Source of the DNA: JBEKCP01 sp050014815
Lineage (GTDB): Bacteria; Planctomycetota; Planctomycetia; Pirellulales; Thermoguttaceae
Assembly (NCBI GenBank): GCA_050014815.1
Contig: JBEKCP010000260.1
Span: 1 to 8,740 of the forward strand
Direction: 5' to 3'
DNA length: 8,740 nt
Below are positions 1 through 6,774 of this stretch, one piece after another (positions within the stretch are counted from its first letter, which is position 1; every line of letters begins with the position of its first letter). The notes beneath the pieces are model-generated. The model was not told the DNA's origin. It searched no databases and worked only from the letters and a program-made list of their open reading frames with translations. Position numbers and translations under genes: made by a program.

Positions 1-332
1 TCGTCGCGGACCCATTGGCTCGCCATCCGCGATTCTTCCAGGCCCGCCAGATAGGACCTGTACATCAACCCGTCCGGCAAGACCTGCCATGCCCACGGGG
101 TGAAGTCTGCTACGTTCCCCCCCTCCCAACCATGTTGACCATCCCACCCGACAGCCGGCTCCGGCACTGCCATCAGTCTTGGTGGGGGCGTGTCGAGCTG
201 TTCCGCCGGGCAATCGGGCGAGAGGATCGTCGGGGGCATGGCCTGCGGTTGCGCGCGGACCCCGGCCACGGCGACCAGCCACAGCCAGCCGGCCGCAAGA
301 GCGATCCAAAGGTCACGACGACAGAATATCAG
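1..332 (-). CDS. DUF1207-like exported protein, N-terminal part (runs off left edge)
   Basis: This is the first ~110 codons of a minus-strand gene whose 3' part lies beyond the window. No ATG, GTG or TTG lies between the in-frame upstream stop (TGA, just above 381) and the signal peptide. A CTG at 332-330 sits 7 bases after a strong Shine-Dalgarno (GGAGGAG, 346-340), so I take CTG as the start. The N-terminus reads as a signal peptide: basic CRRD, hydrophobic IALAAGWLWLVAVAG, then a VRA cleavage site before QPQ. A Pro-rich linker follows, then LPDGLMYRSYLAGLEESRMA, which resembles the opening of the DUF1207 family common in planctomycetes. The function of that family is unknown to me. The family call rests on remembered motif similarity only. 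The alternative start is the internal ATG of QAMPPT, which would remove the signal peptide. Confidence 0.65.
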   Translation of the reverse strand, partial: MIFCRRDLWIALAAGWLWLVAVAGVRAQPQAMPPTILSPDCPAEQLDTPPPRLMAVPEPAVGWDGQHGWEGGNVADFTPWAWQVLPDGLMYRSYLAGLEESRMASQWVRD

Positions 333-339
333 CGCGCGG

Positions 340-389
340 CTCCTCCACAGCGGGGGCGTAGTGTAGCGTCTCCCCTGTCACACAGGCAA
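340..389 (-). promoter_or_regulatory. Putative sigma70-like promoter and RBS of the DUF1207-like gene
   Basis: Read on the minus strand, TTGCCT (389-384) is followed after 18 bases by TACACT (365-360). Each hexamer matches 4 of 6 consensus positions. A start near 353 would give a leader of about 20 nt carrying GGAGGAG (346-340) just before the CTG start at 332. Spacing is good but the hexamers are only moderate. Confidence 0.4.
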
Positions 390-412
390 GGCGGATCTGT
401 GGCAGAGGCCGG

Positions 413-440
413 AAAAGCCCCCCGACTGCGTCGGGGGGGC
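413..440 (-). terminator. Terminator-like hairpin reading leftward in the divergent gap
   Basis: CCCCCCGAC (418-426) and GTCGGGGGG (430-438) form a perfect 9-bp stem with a 3-base loop. Read on the minus strand the stem is followed by TTTT (416-413), the layout of an intrinsic terminator. On the plus strand no T-run follows. No minus-strand gene lies upstream of it (to the right), so its job is unclear. It could insulate the DUF1207-like promoter, which lies further left, from antisense transcription of the GH2 gene. Confidence 0.5.
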
Positions 441-502
441 CATGGAAGACGCTCCACAAGTCGGATAGGCTGGATGCAGGCTCAAGAAGGGGGGGCATTA
501 AG

Positions 503-3343
503 ATGAAAGGTTCATTGATGATCGCCATGGTTTGGCTCGCTGCAAGCAATCTGGCGGCACACGCCGGGACCGCCGGCGCGGAGGGCGTGATCCCCCTGGC
601 CGGCACGTGGCGCGTCAGGCTGGACCGCGCCGACACGGGCGAGCGAGAAAAATGGTTCGCCCAGACCCTGGCCGACCCGGTCAAACTGCCCGGCTCGCTC
701 GCCGAAAACGGCCTGGGCGACGATGTCTCGGTCGATACCCCCTGGACCGGCGGAATCCAGGACCGCTCGTGGTTCACCGAGCCGCAGTACGAGCCGTATC
801 GCCGGCCCGGCAACGTGAAACTGCCCTTCTGGCTCACGCCGGTCAAGGTCTACGTCGGGCCCGCCTGGTACCAGCGGGCGATCGACATCCCGGAAGGCTG
901 GAAGGGCAAGAAGGTCTGGCTCTTCCTGGAGCGGCCGCACTGGGAGACCCGCGTCTGGATCGACCAGCGGGATTGCGGCATGCAGAACAGTCTCAGCACG
1001 CCGCACCTCTACGACCTGGGCGAAGTGGCCCCGGGCCAGCACCGCCTGACCGTCCGCATCGACAACCGCCTGAAGATCGACGTCGGGCCGGACGCCCACA
1101 GCGTGACCGACCACACGCAGACCAACTGGAACGGCGTGGTCGGCCGGCTGGAACTCCGCGCCACCGACCCTATATGGATCGATGACGTCCAGCTCTTTCC
1201 CGACATTGCCGGCAAGAAGGCAAAGGTGTGCGTCACCATCGGCAACGCGACCGGCCAGCCGGCCGAGTTGCTTCTTGACACCTCGGACGACCGCAAAGGA
1301 ATTTCCAACCACTACATGCTAGACGCTGGGCCCCGATCAACGTTCACCCCCAGCCACCCGCTGGAGGATTCGCCACTCTGGGACGAGTTCTCCCCGGTGG
1401 CCTGCCCTCTGGTGGTCGAAGTGTCGGCGTTTCGGGACGGCAAGGATTGCGCCGACCGCCGCGAGGTAACCTTCGGCATGCGCGACTTCAAGACGCAAGG
1501 CACAAACTTCACGCTGAACGGCCGCCCCGTCCTCCTCCGCGGCACGCTGGAGTGCTGCATCTTTCCGCGGACCGGCTACCCGCCCACCGACGTGGAAAGC
1601 TGGACGCGGATCCTCAAGATCGCCCGGGCCCACGGGCTGAACCACTTGCGGTTCCACTCCTGGTGCCCGCCCGAGGCGGCGTTCGAGGCGGCCGACCGCC
1701 TGGGCTTCATCTACCAGATCGAGTGCGCCATGTGGACCCACACGCCCATGGACAAGTCGAAGGCGGTGAGCGATTTCCTTTATGCCGAAACGGAGCGGAT
1801 CCTGCGGGCCTACGGCAACCATCCGTCCTTCTGCCTCCTCTCGCACGGCAACGAGCCGCCCCGCGGCCAGGAGAAGTACCTGGGCGAGTGGGTCCGTCAC
1901 TGGCGGGAGCTCGATCCGCGGCGGTTGTACACGAGCGGATCGGGCTGGCCCACCATCCCCGAGAGCGATTACCACGTGACGCCCGGCCCGCGAATCCACG
2001 CGTGGGGCGGGGGACTCAAAAGCCGCGTCAACGCCCGGCCCCCCGAAACGACCACCGACTACAGCGACTTCATCGCCAAATATCCCAACCACCCGGTCGT
2101 CAGCCACGAGATCGGCCAGTGGTGCGTCTACCCCAATTTCGACGAGATCAAGAAGTACACGGGCGTGACCCGGGCCTATAATTTCGAGATCTTCCGCGAG
2201 GGCCTCCGGCAGCACCACATGGCCGACCAGGCGCACGATTTCCTCATCGCCTCGGGCAAGCTCCAGACGCTGCTCTACAAGGAGGAGATCGAGTCGGCCA
2301 TGCGGACGAAGGGTTTCGGCGGCTTCGAGCTGTTGGACTTGCACGACTTCCCGGGACAAGGGACGGCCCTGGTCGGCGTGCTCGACCCGTTCTGGGAGGG
2401 CAAGGGCTATGTCACTCCGGAGGAGTTTCACCGCTTCGCCTGCGAGACGGTGCCGCTCGTGCGGATGGCCAAGCGGATTTGGACCGCGGACGAGCGATTC
2501 ACTGCTTCGGTCGAGATATCGCACTTCGGCCCGAAGCCGCTGGCGCGCGCCGTGGCCGGTTGGACGATCTGCGGGCAAGATGGCAAGGCGGCGGCAATCG
2601 GCCGCCTCCCTGCCGCGACGATTCCGCTGGGCAACGGCACGCTGCTGGGCGAAGTATCGCTGCCGCTGGCCGGCATTCGGGCCCCGCAGAAGTTGAACCT
2701 GGCCGTCACGATCGAAGGCACGCCGTACGCCAACGACTGGGACTTCTGGGTGTACCCGGCCGCGTGGGATATGGCTCCCGGGGAGGCCATCTTCGAGGCG
2801 GGCACGCTGGAGGAGGCGCTGCCGCTTTTGGCCCAGGGTAAGAAGGTCCTGTTGGTGCCCCGGGCCGGCTCGGTCCGCGGCGACCGCAACGGCAAGGTCC
2901 CGCCGGGCTTCTCGAGCATCTTCTGGAACACGGCCTGGACCCATCGCCAGCCGCCGCACACGCTGGGCATCCTCTGCGACCCCAAGCATCCGGCCTTTGC
3001 CGCCTTCCCAACCGAGAGCCACAGCAACTGGCAGTGGTGGGAGCTGATCCACGGCTCGCAGATCATGATCCTCGACGGCCTGCCCCCGCCGCTGCGGCCC
3101 GTGGTGCAGGTGATCGATGACTGGGTGACGAACCGGCGACTCGGGCTGGTCTTTGAGGCGAAGGTCGGCGGCGGCAAGCTCCTGGTCTGCGGGGCCGACA
3201 TCGCGAGCGACCTGGCCTCCCGGCCCGTCGCCCGGCAGTTCCGCCGCAGCCTGCTGGAGTACATGCAGGGTCCCGGCTTCGAGCCGCGCCACGAGGTTAC
3301 GGCCGCACAGTTGGGCGGGATCTTCGAAGCCCAGGCGAAATAG
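503..3343 (+). CDS. Secreted glycoside hydrolase family 2-like enzyme
   Basis: A 946-residue exported protein with GH2 (beta-galactosidase/beta-glucuronidase superfamily) architecture. In order: a signal peptide (about 1-22, LAAHA end); a jelly-roll sugar-binding domain (about 30-215, with LAGTWRVRLD, VKLPGSL, WYQRAIDIP, VWLFLERPHWETRVWID); an Ig-like beta-sandwich (about 220-325); and a TIM barrel (about 335-650, opening FTLNGRPVLLRGTLE). The acid/base candidate is E451 in SHGNEP and the nucleophile candidate is E536 in VVSHEIGQW. Their spacing of 85 is close to the 76 of LacZ. A C-terminal alpha/beta region (about 755-925: KKVLLVPRAG, FWNTAWTHRQPPHTLGI, GGGKLLVCGADI) resembles the glutamine-amidotransferase-like tail of many planctomycete and Bacteroidetes GH2 proteins. 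The ATG follows seven G (AAGGGGGGG, 487-495), a usable RBS. Substrate cannot be told from sequence; plant or algal polysaccharide side chains are plausible. No transporter or sulfatase neighbours are visible. Confidence 0.87.
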   Translation: MKGSLMIAMVWLAASNLAAHAGTAGAEGVIPLAGTWRVRLDRADTGEREKWFAQTLADPVKLPGSLAENGLGDDVSVDTPWTGGIQDRSWFTEPQYEPYRRPGNVKLPFWLTPVKVYVGPAWYQRAIDIPEGWKGKKVWLFLERPHWETRVWIDQRDCGMQNSLSTPHLYDLGEVAPGQHRLTVRIDNRLKIDVGPDAHSVTDHTQTNWNGVVGRLELRATDPIWIDDVQLFPDIAGKKAKVCVTIGNATGQPAELLLDTSDDRKGISNHYMLDAGPRSTFTPSHPLEDSPLWDEFSPVACPLVVEVSAFRDGKDCADRREVTFGMRDFKTQGTNFTLNGRPVLLRGTLECCIFPRTGYPPTDVESWTRILKIARAHGLNHLRFHSWCPPEAAFEAADRLGFIYQIECAMWTHTPMDKSKAVSDFLYAETERILRAYGNHPSFCLLSHGNEPPRGQEKYLGEWVRHWRELDPRRLYTSGSGWPTIPESDYHVTPGPRIHAWGGGLKSRVNARPPETTTDYSDFIAKYPNHPVVSHEIGQWCVYPNFDEIKKYTGVTRAYNFEIFREGLRQHHMADQAHDFLIASGKLQTLLYKEEIESAMRTKGFGGFELLDLHDFPGQGTALVGVLDPFWEGKGYVTPEEFHRFACETVPLVRMAKRIWTADERFTASVEISHFGPKPLARAVAGWTICGQDGKAAAIGRLPAATIPLGNGTLLGEVSLPLAGIRAPQKLNLAVTIEGTPYANDWDFWVYPAAWDMAPGEAIFEAGTLEEALPLLAQGKKVLLVPRAGSVRGDRNGKVPPGFSSIFWNTAWTHRQPPHTLGILCDPKHPAFAAFPTESHSNWQWWELIHGSQIMILDGLPPPLRPVVQVIDDWVTNRRLGLVFEAKVGGGKLLVCGADIASDLASRPVARQFRRSLLEYMQGPGFEPRHEVTAAQLGGIFEAQAK

Positions 3344-3356
3344 TCGAATAGGGTTA

Positions 3357-3522
3357 CTTTTCTCTAGCCCAGACGTTTACGTCTGGGGCCGGAAAACGAC
3401 CTATCCTTTTCTTCTTCCGCCCCTTCAGGGGCGGACGCTACGTTCCGCCCCTAAAGGGGCTAAGAGAACTGCGATTGGTCGTTCCTTCGTCCCAGGCGTA
3501 AAACGCCTGGGCTAGGGAAAAG
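3357..3522. repeat. 166-bp nested palindromic element between convergent genes
   Basis: The whole segment is an imperfect palindrome centred at about 3439.5. The outer arms are CTTTTCTCTAGCCCAG (3357-3372) and CTGGGCTAGGGAAAAG (3507-3522), with one mismatch. A middle pair is GGAAAACGACC (3391-3401) and GGTCGTTCC (3477-3485). A core pair is GGGGCGGA (3428-3435) and TCCGCCCC (3444-3451). Each arm also holds its own smaller hairpins: CCCAGACG/CGTCTGGG (3368-3387), CCGCCCC/GGGGCGG (3417-3434), GCCCC/GGGGC (3447-3460) and CCCAGGCGT/ACGCCTGGG (3491-3511). It fills the gap between the GH2 gene and the aspartic protease gene, whose 3' ends converge here, and may act as a two-way terminator. The form is that of a REP/BIME-like or MITE-like element. 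Confidence 0.8.
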
Positions 3523-3608
3523 GCCAATTTCCCGCGTTCTGCTCCCGGCAGCGATGCTCAAAACGTCAAGCCAGATGAGATGAACCATTGGGCTGACACG
3601 AGATCGTG

Positions 3609-4859
3609 CTAATCGTATTCCTTCGGAGTAAAGGCCACCTCCATTGTTTTCCCGCCGCGCTGGAGGGTCATTTGAACCGCCTTGTCTTCCGCCTTGAGCA
3701 ACCGGCTGATCTCTGATGGCTTCAATGCGGATATGGGTTTGCCGCACAAATGGGTAATGACATCTCCGGCCAGTACGCCGGCAAGTTGCGCAGGACCTTT
3801 CTCGTCAACTTTCTCGACCGCAAGGGCGCCCGGTTTGAACAGGAGGGACAGCCCGCAGGTGGACCCGCGGTCATGATCGCTAAACCGCTTGCCCTTCGCC
3901 AGGTAAAGCCGCTGGTTGGGAAAATCGATCGTCACGCGGTATCGGGAAAGGTATTTCAGCCCAAGGGCGTTTTGCTTGCTGCTCGCGAACCGGAGATTCT
4001 CGTGTCGGAAGGGTCCGAGCGACAAGTGCGAGAGCCTCGCAACACGTGGGGAGCCCACGCCGGGCAAGGTCATGGTGTCGGTATCGCCGGTAACCCGAAG
4101 CTCGTGCGAGCCGGCGAGTCGGGAGAACAACGAATAGTCGAGCCTACCCGTGCCTGTATCTCCAGTATCGACTTCAAATGGAGTCCGAACATCCTTGCCG
4201 ACCGTGACCGAAACGAGCATGATCCCGTTCGCGTTGTATTCAAAAGGTATTTTCTCGCCCCACTTGGGATCCCCCTCCGTTCCCGGCGGCAGAACGTCAA
4301 GGCGCCCCTCGTCGAAGTCGATTGCGATGGTCCGGTCCTTCAGGAAATCCATACCGACGAAGCCATAAAGACCGTGACCGGAGGCTTCGCGAATTGGGGC
4401 TAGGTCGTTGCACAGGACGGGGTGCCCTGTCAGCGGCAACGAGCCGATCCGAGCATTGGGGGGAGTGTACAATTCAAGTTTCACCTCGTCGCCCGTTGGG
4501 ACCACTACGCGTGTAGAACCAACGCAAGGCCCCAGATGTGATCGCAGGGAGACATCGAAGCAGCCAAAGGACATCCCGGTGTCCAGAACGAACCGGTAGT
4601 CTTGGGTGCCGACGTGTACGGGCACCGAAAGTATCTCGTCCTCCGGGTCGAACTTGAAGGATGCGCGAACAGCCGCCTTTGACGTGGCTTCGGCGGGTTC
4701 CGACGCGCTGGCGGGCGCAAGCGACCGCGCCCAGGCGGCTAAAATCGCAGCAATGGTCGCAACCCGGGCCAAAAGTCGCACAAGGGCCGCCGCTTTGTGA
4801 CTGTGTGAGCGAACGAACGGCCCGGCTGTGCAAATGCTCGAACTGGGGGCTGGCAGCAT
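3609..4859 (-). CDS. Exported retropepsin-like aspartic protease with C-terminal PDZ domain
   Basis: This 416-residue protein has two aspartic-protease half-domains, each with the catalytic DTG motif: D93 in FVLDTGMSFG and D231 in FEVDTGDTGTG. A PDZ domain follows at about residues 337-412 (GALAVEKVDEKGPAQLAGV, then GDVITHLCGKPI). The N-terminus carries a long basic n-region and a hydrophobic stretch (about 22-44) ending in APASA, so it is probably exported. I chose the ATG at 4859 because GGAG lies 9 bases upstream of it; the ATG at 4874 is the alternative. An in-frame ATG at 5033 is excluded because a strong minus-strand promoter (4945-4917) lies downstream of it. The stop is TAG (3611-3609). 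It is divergent from the HtrA gene, another PDZ protease. The natural substrate is unknown. Two DTG motifs in one chain suggest activity without dimerisation. Confidence 0.85.
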   Translation of the reverse strand: MLPAPSSSICTAGPFVRSHSHKAAALVRLLARVATIAAILAAWARSLAPASASEPAEATSKAAVRASFKFDPEDEILSVPVHVGTQDYRFVLDTGMSFGCFDVSLRSHLGPCVGSTRVVVPTGDEVKLELYTPPNARIGSLPLTGHPVLCNDLAPIREASGHGLYGFVGMDFLKDRTIAIDFDEGRLDVLPPGTEGDPKWGEKIPFEYNANGIMLVSVTVGKDVRTPFEVDTGDTGTGRLDYSLFSRLAGSHELRVTGDTDTMTLPGVGSPRVARLSHLSLGPFRHENLRFASSKQNALGLKYLSRYRVTIDFPNQRLYLAKGKRFSDHDRGSTCGLSLLFKPGALAVEKVDEKGPAQLAGVLAGDVITHLCGKPISALKPSEISRLLKAEDKAVQMTLQRGGKTMEVAFTPKEYD

Positions 4860-4916
4860 AGCGTCCGACTCCATGGGCGAAAGTGAGGATCCTTCACGAG
4901 GGCCATTTACGCGCCC

Positions 4917-4945
4917 ATTGTAACCGCCGCTTGCTGTTCGGTCAA
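4917..4945 (-). promoter_or_regulatory. Sigma70-like promoter of the aspartic protease gene
   Basis: On the minus strand, TTGACC (4945-4940) is followed after exactly 17 bases by TACAAT (4922-4917). Each hexamer matches 5 of 6 consensus positions. The predicted transcript start near 4910 gives a leader of roughly 50 nt to the ATG at 4859. Confidence 0.65.
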
Positions 4946-4952
4946 CGCATGG

Positions 4953-4981
4953 TTGCCCTCCCCCCGTACAACTGATAAACT
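4953..4981 (+). promoter_or_regulatory. Putative sigma70-like promoter of the HtrA gene
   Basis: TTGCCC (4953-4958) is followed after 17 bases by TAAACT (4976-4981), 4 of 6 consensus positions each. The predicted start near 4988 lies about 40 nt before the ATG at 5027, which argues against translation from the upstream GTG at 4985. Its -35 box is only 7 bases from the -35 box of the opposing promoter. Confidence 0.4.
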
Positions 4982-5026
4982 GACGTGGTGGCTCGGTCTC
5001 CTTTCGCCGGTCGCAGATGGCTCGCC

Positions 5027-6517
5027 ATGGCACGGAAACGTGGTCGCATGCTCGTTGGCCTGGTGCTGTTGGCCTGGGCGGCCCTGGCCGCCTCGGCCGC
5101 TTCGGCCCAGGAGCCCTCGGGGCTCGAAGCCGCGGCCTCGCTGGAAAAACTGCTGGTCCAGAGCATTGCGCGGGCGGAGCGATCGGTGGTGGCCATCGCC
5201 CGGGTCCGGCGGGAGCAGCCCGGCGAGGCGATCCGCTTCGAGCGCCATCCGGACGCGTTCGGGCGCCAGCCGTCGCCGCTGGCGCCGCCGCGGCCGACAG
5301 ATCCCAGTTTTGTGCCGAGCGAGTACGGCACGGGCGTGGTGGTCGACCGCCGCGGCCTGGTGCTCACCGCATACCACGTCCTCGGCGAAGACAGCGATTA
5401 CTACGTAACGACTTGCGACCGGAAGGTCTACCGGGCGTGGGTCAAGGCGGCCGACCCGCGGAGCGACCTGGCGGTGTTGGGCCTCGAAGGCGCCGAGGCG
5501 GCGTCGGCGAATCTACAGACCGTCACCTTCGGCGACGGGGCCTCGCTCCGCAAGGGCCAGATCGTCCTGACGCTGGGCAATCCCTACGCGATTGCCCGCG
5601 ACGGGCAGGCCAGCGCCGGCTGGGGAATCGTGGCCAACCTTGCCCGAAAGGCGCCCCCGGCCCCCGGCGACCTCGAACCGGCCGGCAAGCGGACCCTGCA
5701 CCACTTCGGCACCCTGATCCAGACCGACGCCAAGCTGAACCGTGGCACCAGCGGCGGGCCGCTGGTGAACCTCCGCGGCGAGATGGTCGGCCTGTGCGTG
5801 GCGCTGGCCGCCACGGCCGGCTACGAAAGCTCGGCGGGCTACGCCATTCCCGTCGACGCCACGTTCCACCGCGTCCTGGACATCCTCAAGCAGGGCCGCG
5901 AGGTCGAATACGGTTTTCTCGGCATCCGGCCGGTGAACCTCGAGCCGCACGAGGTGCTGGCCGGCCTGCACGGCGCGCGGGTCGACACCGTGGAACGCGG
6001 CACTCCCGCCGCCCGCTACGGCCTGCGGAAGGACGACATCATCACCGCCGTCGACGGCGCGCCGATCTACGACTCCGACGCGATCTACCTGGAAGTGGCC
6101 AAGCTGGCCGTCGAGAGCGTCGCACGCCTCAGCGTCCTCCGCGGCACCGCGGGGCGCGCGATCGACGTGACGCTGAGCAAGGACCGGGTCCTGGGCCGAA
6201 AGATCGTCACCGTGCAGCCGGAGGCCTGGCGGGGATTGCGGGTCGATTACCCGTCGGCCTACGTCGCTGCCGAGCAGCCGGCCCGCAGCGGCAGGATCTT
6301 CGCGGACGATGCGGTGGTCGTGACGGAGGTGGAGCCGGGCTCTCCGGCGGCCCAATCCGGATTGAAGCCCGGCATGCTCATCGGCCACGTGGACGGCCGT
6401 GCCGTCCGCGCGCCCAAGGAGTTCCGCTCGGCGGTTGCCGGCAAGGCGGGTCCGGTCGAGCTTCGCTTGTCGCTGGTGGAGCGGCCCACGGTGGTGGTCG
6501 TCCCCCCGGGGTCGTAG
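5027..6517 (+). CDS. HtrA/DegP-type periplasmic serine protease with two PDZ domains
   Basis: This 496-residue trypsin-like protease belongs to the HtrA (S1C) family, which degrades or senses misfolded envelope proteins. The signal peptide is clear (MARKRGR, a hydrophobic run, cleavage after ASA at residue 27). The catalytic triad is H117 (LTAYHVL), D147 (DPRSDLAVL) and S242 (NRGTSGGPLVN; the usual motif is GNSGGP). PDZ1 spans about 300-385 (FLGIRPVNL, GTPAARYGLRKDDIITAVDG). PDZ2 spans about 402-488 (VTEVEPGSPAAQSGLKPGMLIGHVDG, shown here as two motifs: VTEVEPGSPAAQSGL and KPGMLIGHVDG). The ATG at 5027 gives the best signal peptide and fits the promoter at 4953-4981. A GTG at 4985 in the same frame would add 14 residues. 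No strong Shine-Dalgarno precedes any candidate start. A fold-back repeat lies shortly after the stop. Confidence 0.92.
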   Translation: MARKRGRMLVGLVLLAWAALAASAASAQEPSGLEAAASLEKLLVQSIARAERSVVAIARVRREQPGEAIRFERHPDAFGRQPSPLAPPRPTDPSFVPSEYGTGVVVDRRGLVLTAYHVLGEDSDYYVTTCDRKVYRAWVKAADPRSDLAVLGLEGAEAASANLQTVTFGDGASLRKGQIVLTLGNPYAIARDGQASAGWGIVANLARKAPPAPGDLEPAGKRTLHHFGTLIQTDAKLNRGTSGGPLVNLRGEMVGLCVALAATAGYESSAGYAIPVDATFHRVLDILKQGREVEYGFLGIRPVNLEPHEVLAGLHGARVDTVERGTPAARYGLRKDDIITAVDGAPIYDSDAIYLEVAKLAVESVARLSVLRGTAGRAIDVTLSKDRVLGRKIVTVQPEAWRGLRVDYPSAYVAAEQPARSGRIFADDAVVVTEVEPGSPAAQSGLKPGMLIGHVDGRAVRAPKEFRSAVAGKAGPVELRLSLVERPTVVVVPPGS

Positions 6518-6545
6518 CCGGCGCGGCGAGCAACTTCCCAGTTCA

Positions 6546-6646
6546 GCCACGGATGGAACACGGATCGAACACAGATCGAAGACAGGGATTCAAAGATCGA
6601 TTCGTTTACTGAAGCATCCGTGTATTATCCGTGTTTCATCCGTGGC
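6546..6646. repeat. Fold-back repeat downstream of the HtrA gene
   Basis: The left arm, starting GCCACGGATGGAACACGGAT (6546-6565), and the right arm, ending ATCCGTGTTTCATCCGTGGC (6627-6646), are inverted copies with one mismatch over 20 bp. The arms extend with more mismatches to about 29 bp, around a ~43-bp centre. Each arm is itself built from a repeated nACACGGAT-type unit. It resembles the widespread intergenic repeats of the CCACGGATGAACACGGAT type. It may stabilise or end the HtrA transcript. Confidence 0.7.
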
Positions 6647-6739
6647 CGGGTCCCTTATGGCCGGGGCCTCGTAAGTGCCGATTCTCACGGCCTTTGGGTG
6701 TATCCCTGGGGAGCTTTTCCGGGTGCGAAAAAACCGGCC

Positions 6740-6768
6740 TTGACGCCAAAAACGAAATGAAATATCCT
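6740..6768 (+). promoter_or_regulatory. Strong sigma70-like promoter in front of a structured RNA
   Basis: TTGACG (6740-6745, 5/6 of consensus) is followed by a spacer of exactly 17 bases and then TATCCT (6763-6768, 4/6). A six-A tract (6728-6733) just upstream of the -35 box could act as an UP-like element. The predicted transcript start is about 6775. No coding sequence with a ribosome binding site follows; a chain of hairpins does. Confidence 0.6.
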
Positions 6769-6774
6769 CCGCAC

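Noticed and set aside
489..495. Seven G in the GH2 ribosome binding site are complementary to the C-rich loop of the RNA (7040-7046)
   Set aside because: The match is a short homopolymer run in a GC-rich genome with no extended pairing, so it carries almost no weight as a target prediction.
1337..3292. Long open frame on the minus strand opposite the GH2 gene
   Set aside because: High GC makes long antisense frames common. The peptide is Arg/Gly/Ala/Leu-rich with no domain, while the plus-strand frame has full GH2 features.
4860..5033. Upstream ATG at 5033 as start of the aspartic protease
   Set aside because: It would lie upstream of the TTGACC/TACAAT promoter, overlap the HtrA start, and put 58 non-secretory residues before the signal peptide.
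5017..6612. Long plus-strand frame in another phase across the HtrA gene
   Set aside because: The peptide is an Arg/Gly/Pro-rich shadow; the protease frame carries the signal peptide, triad and PDZ domains.
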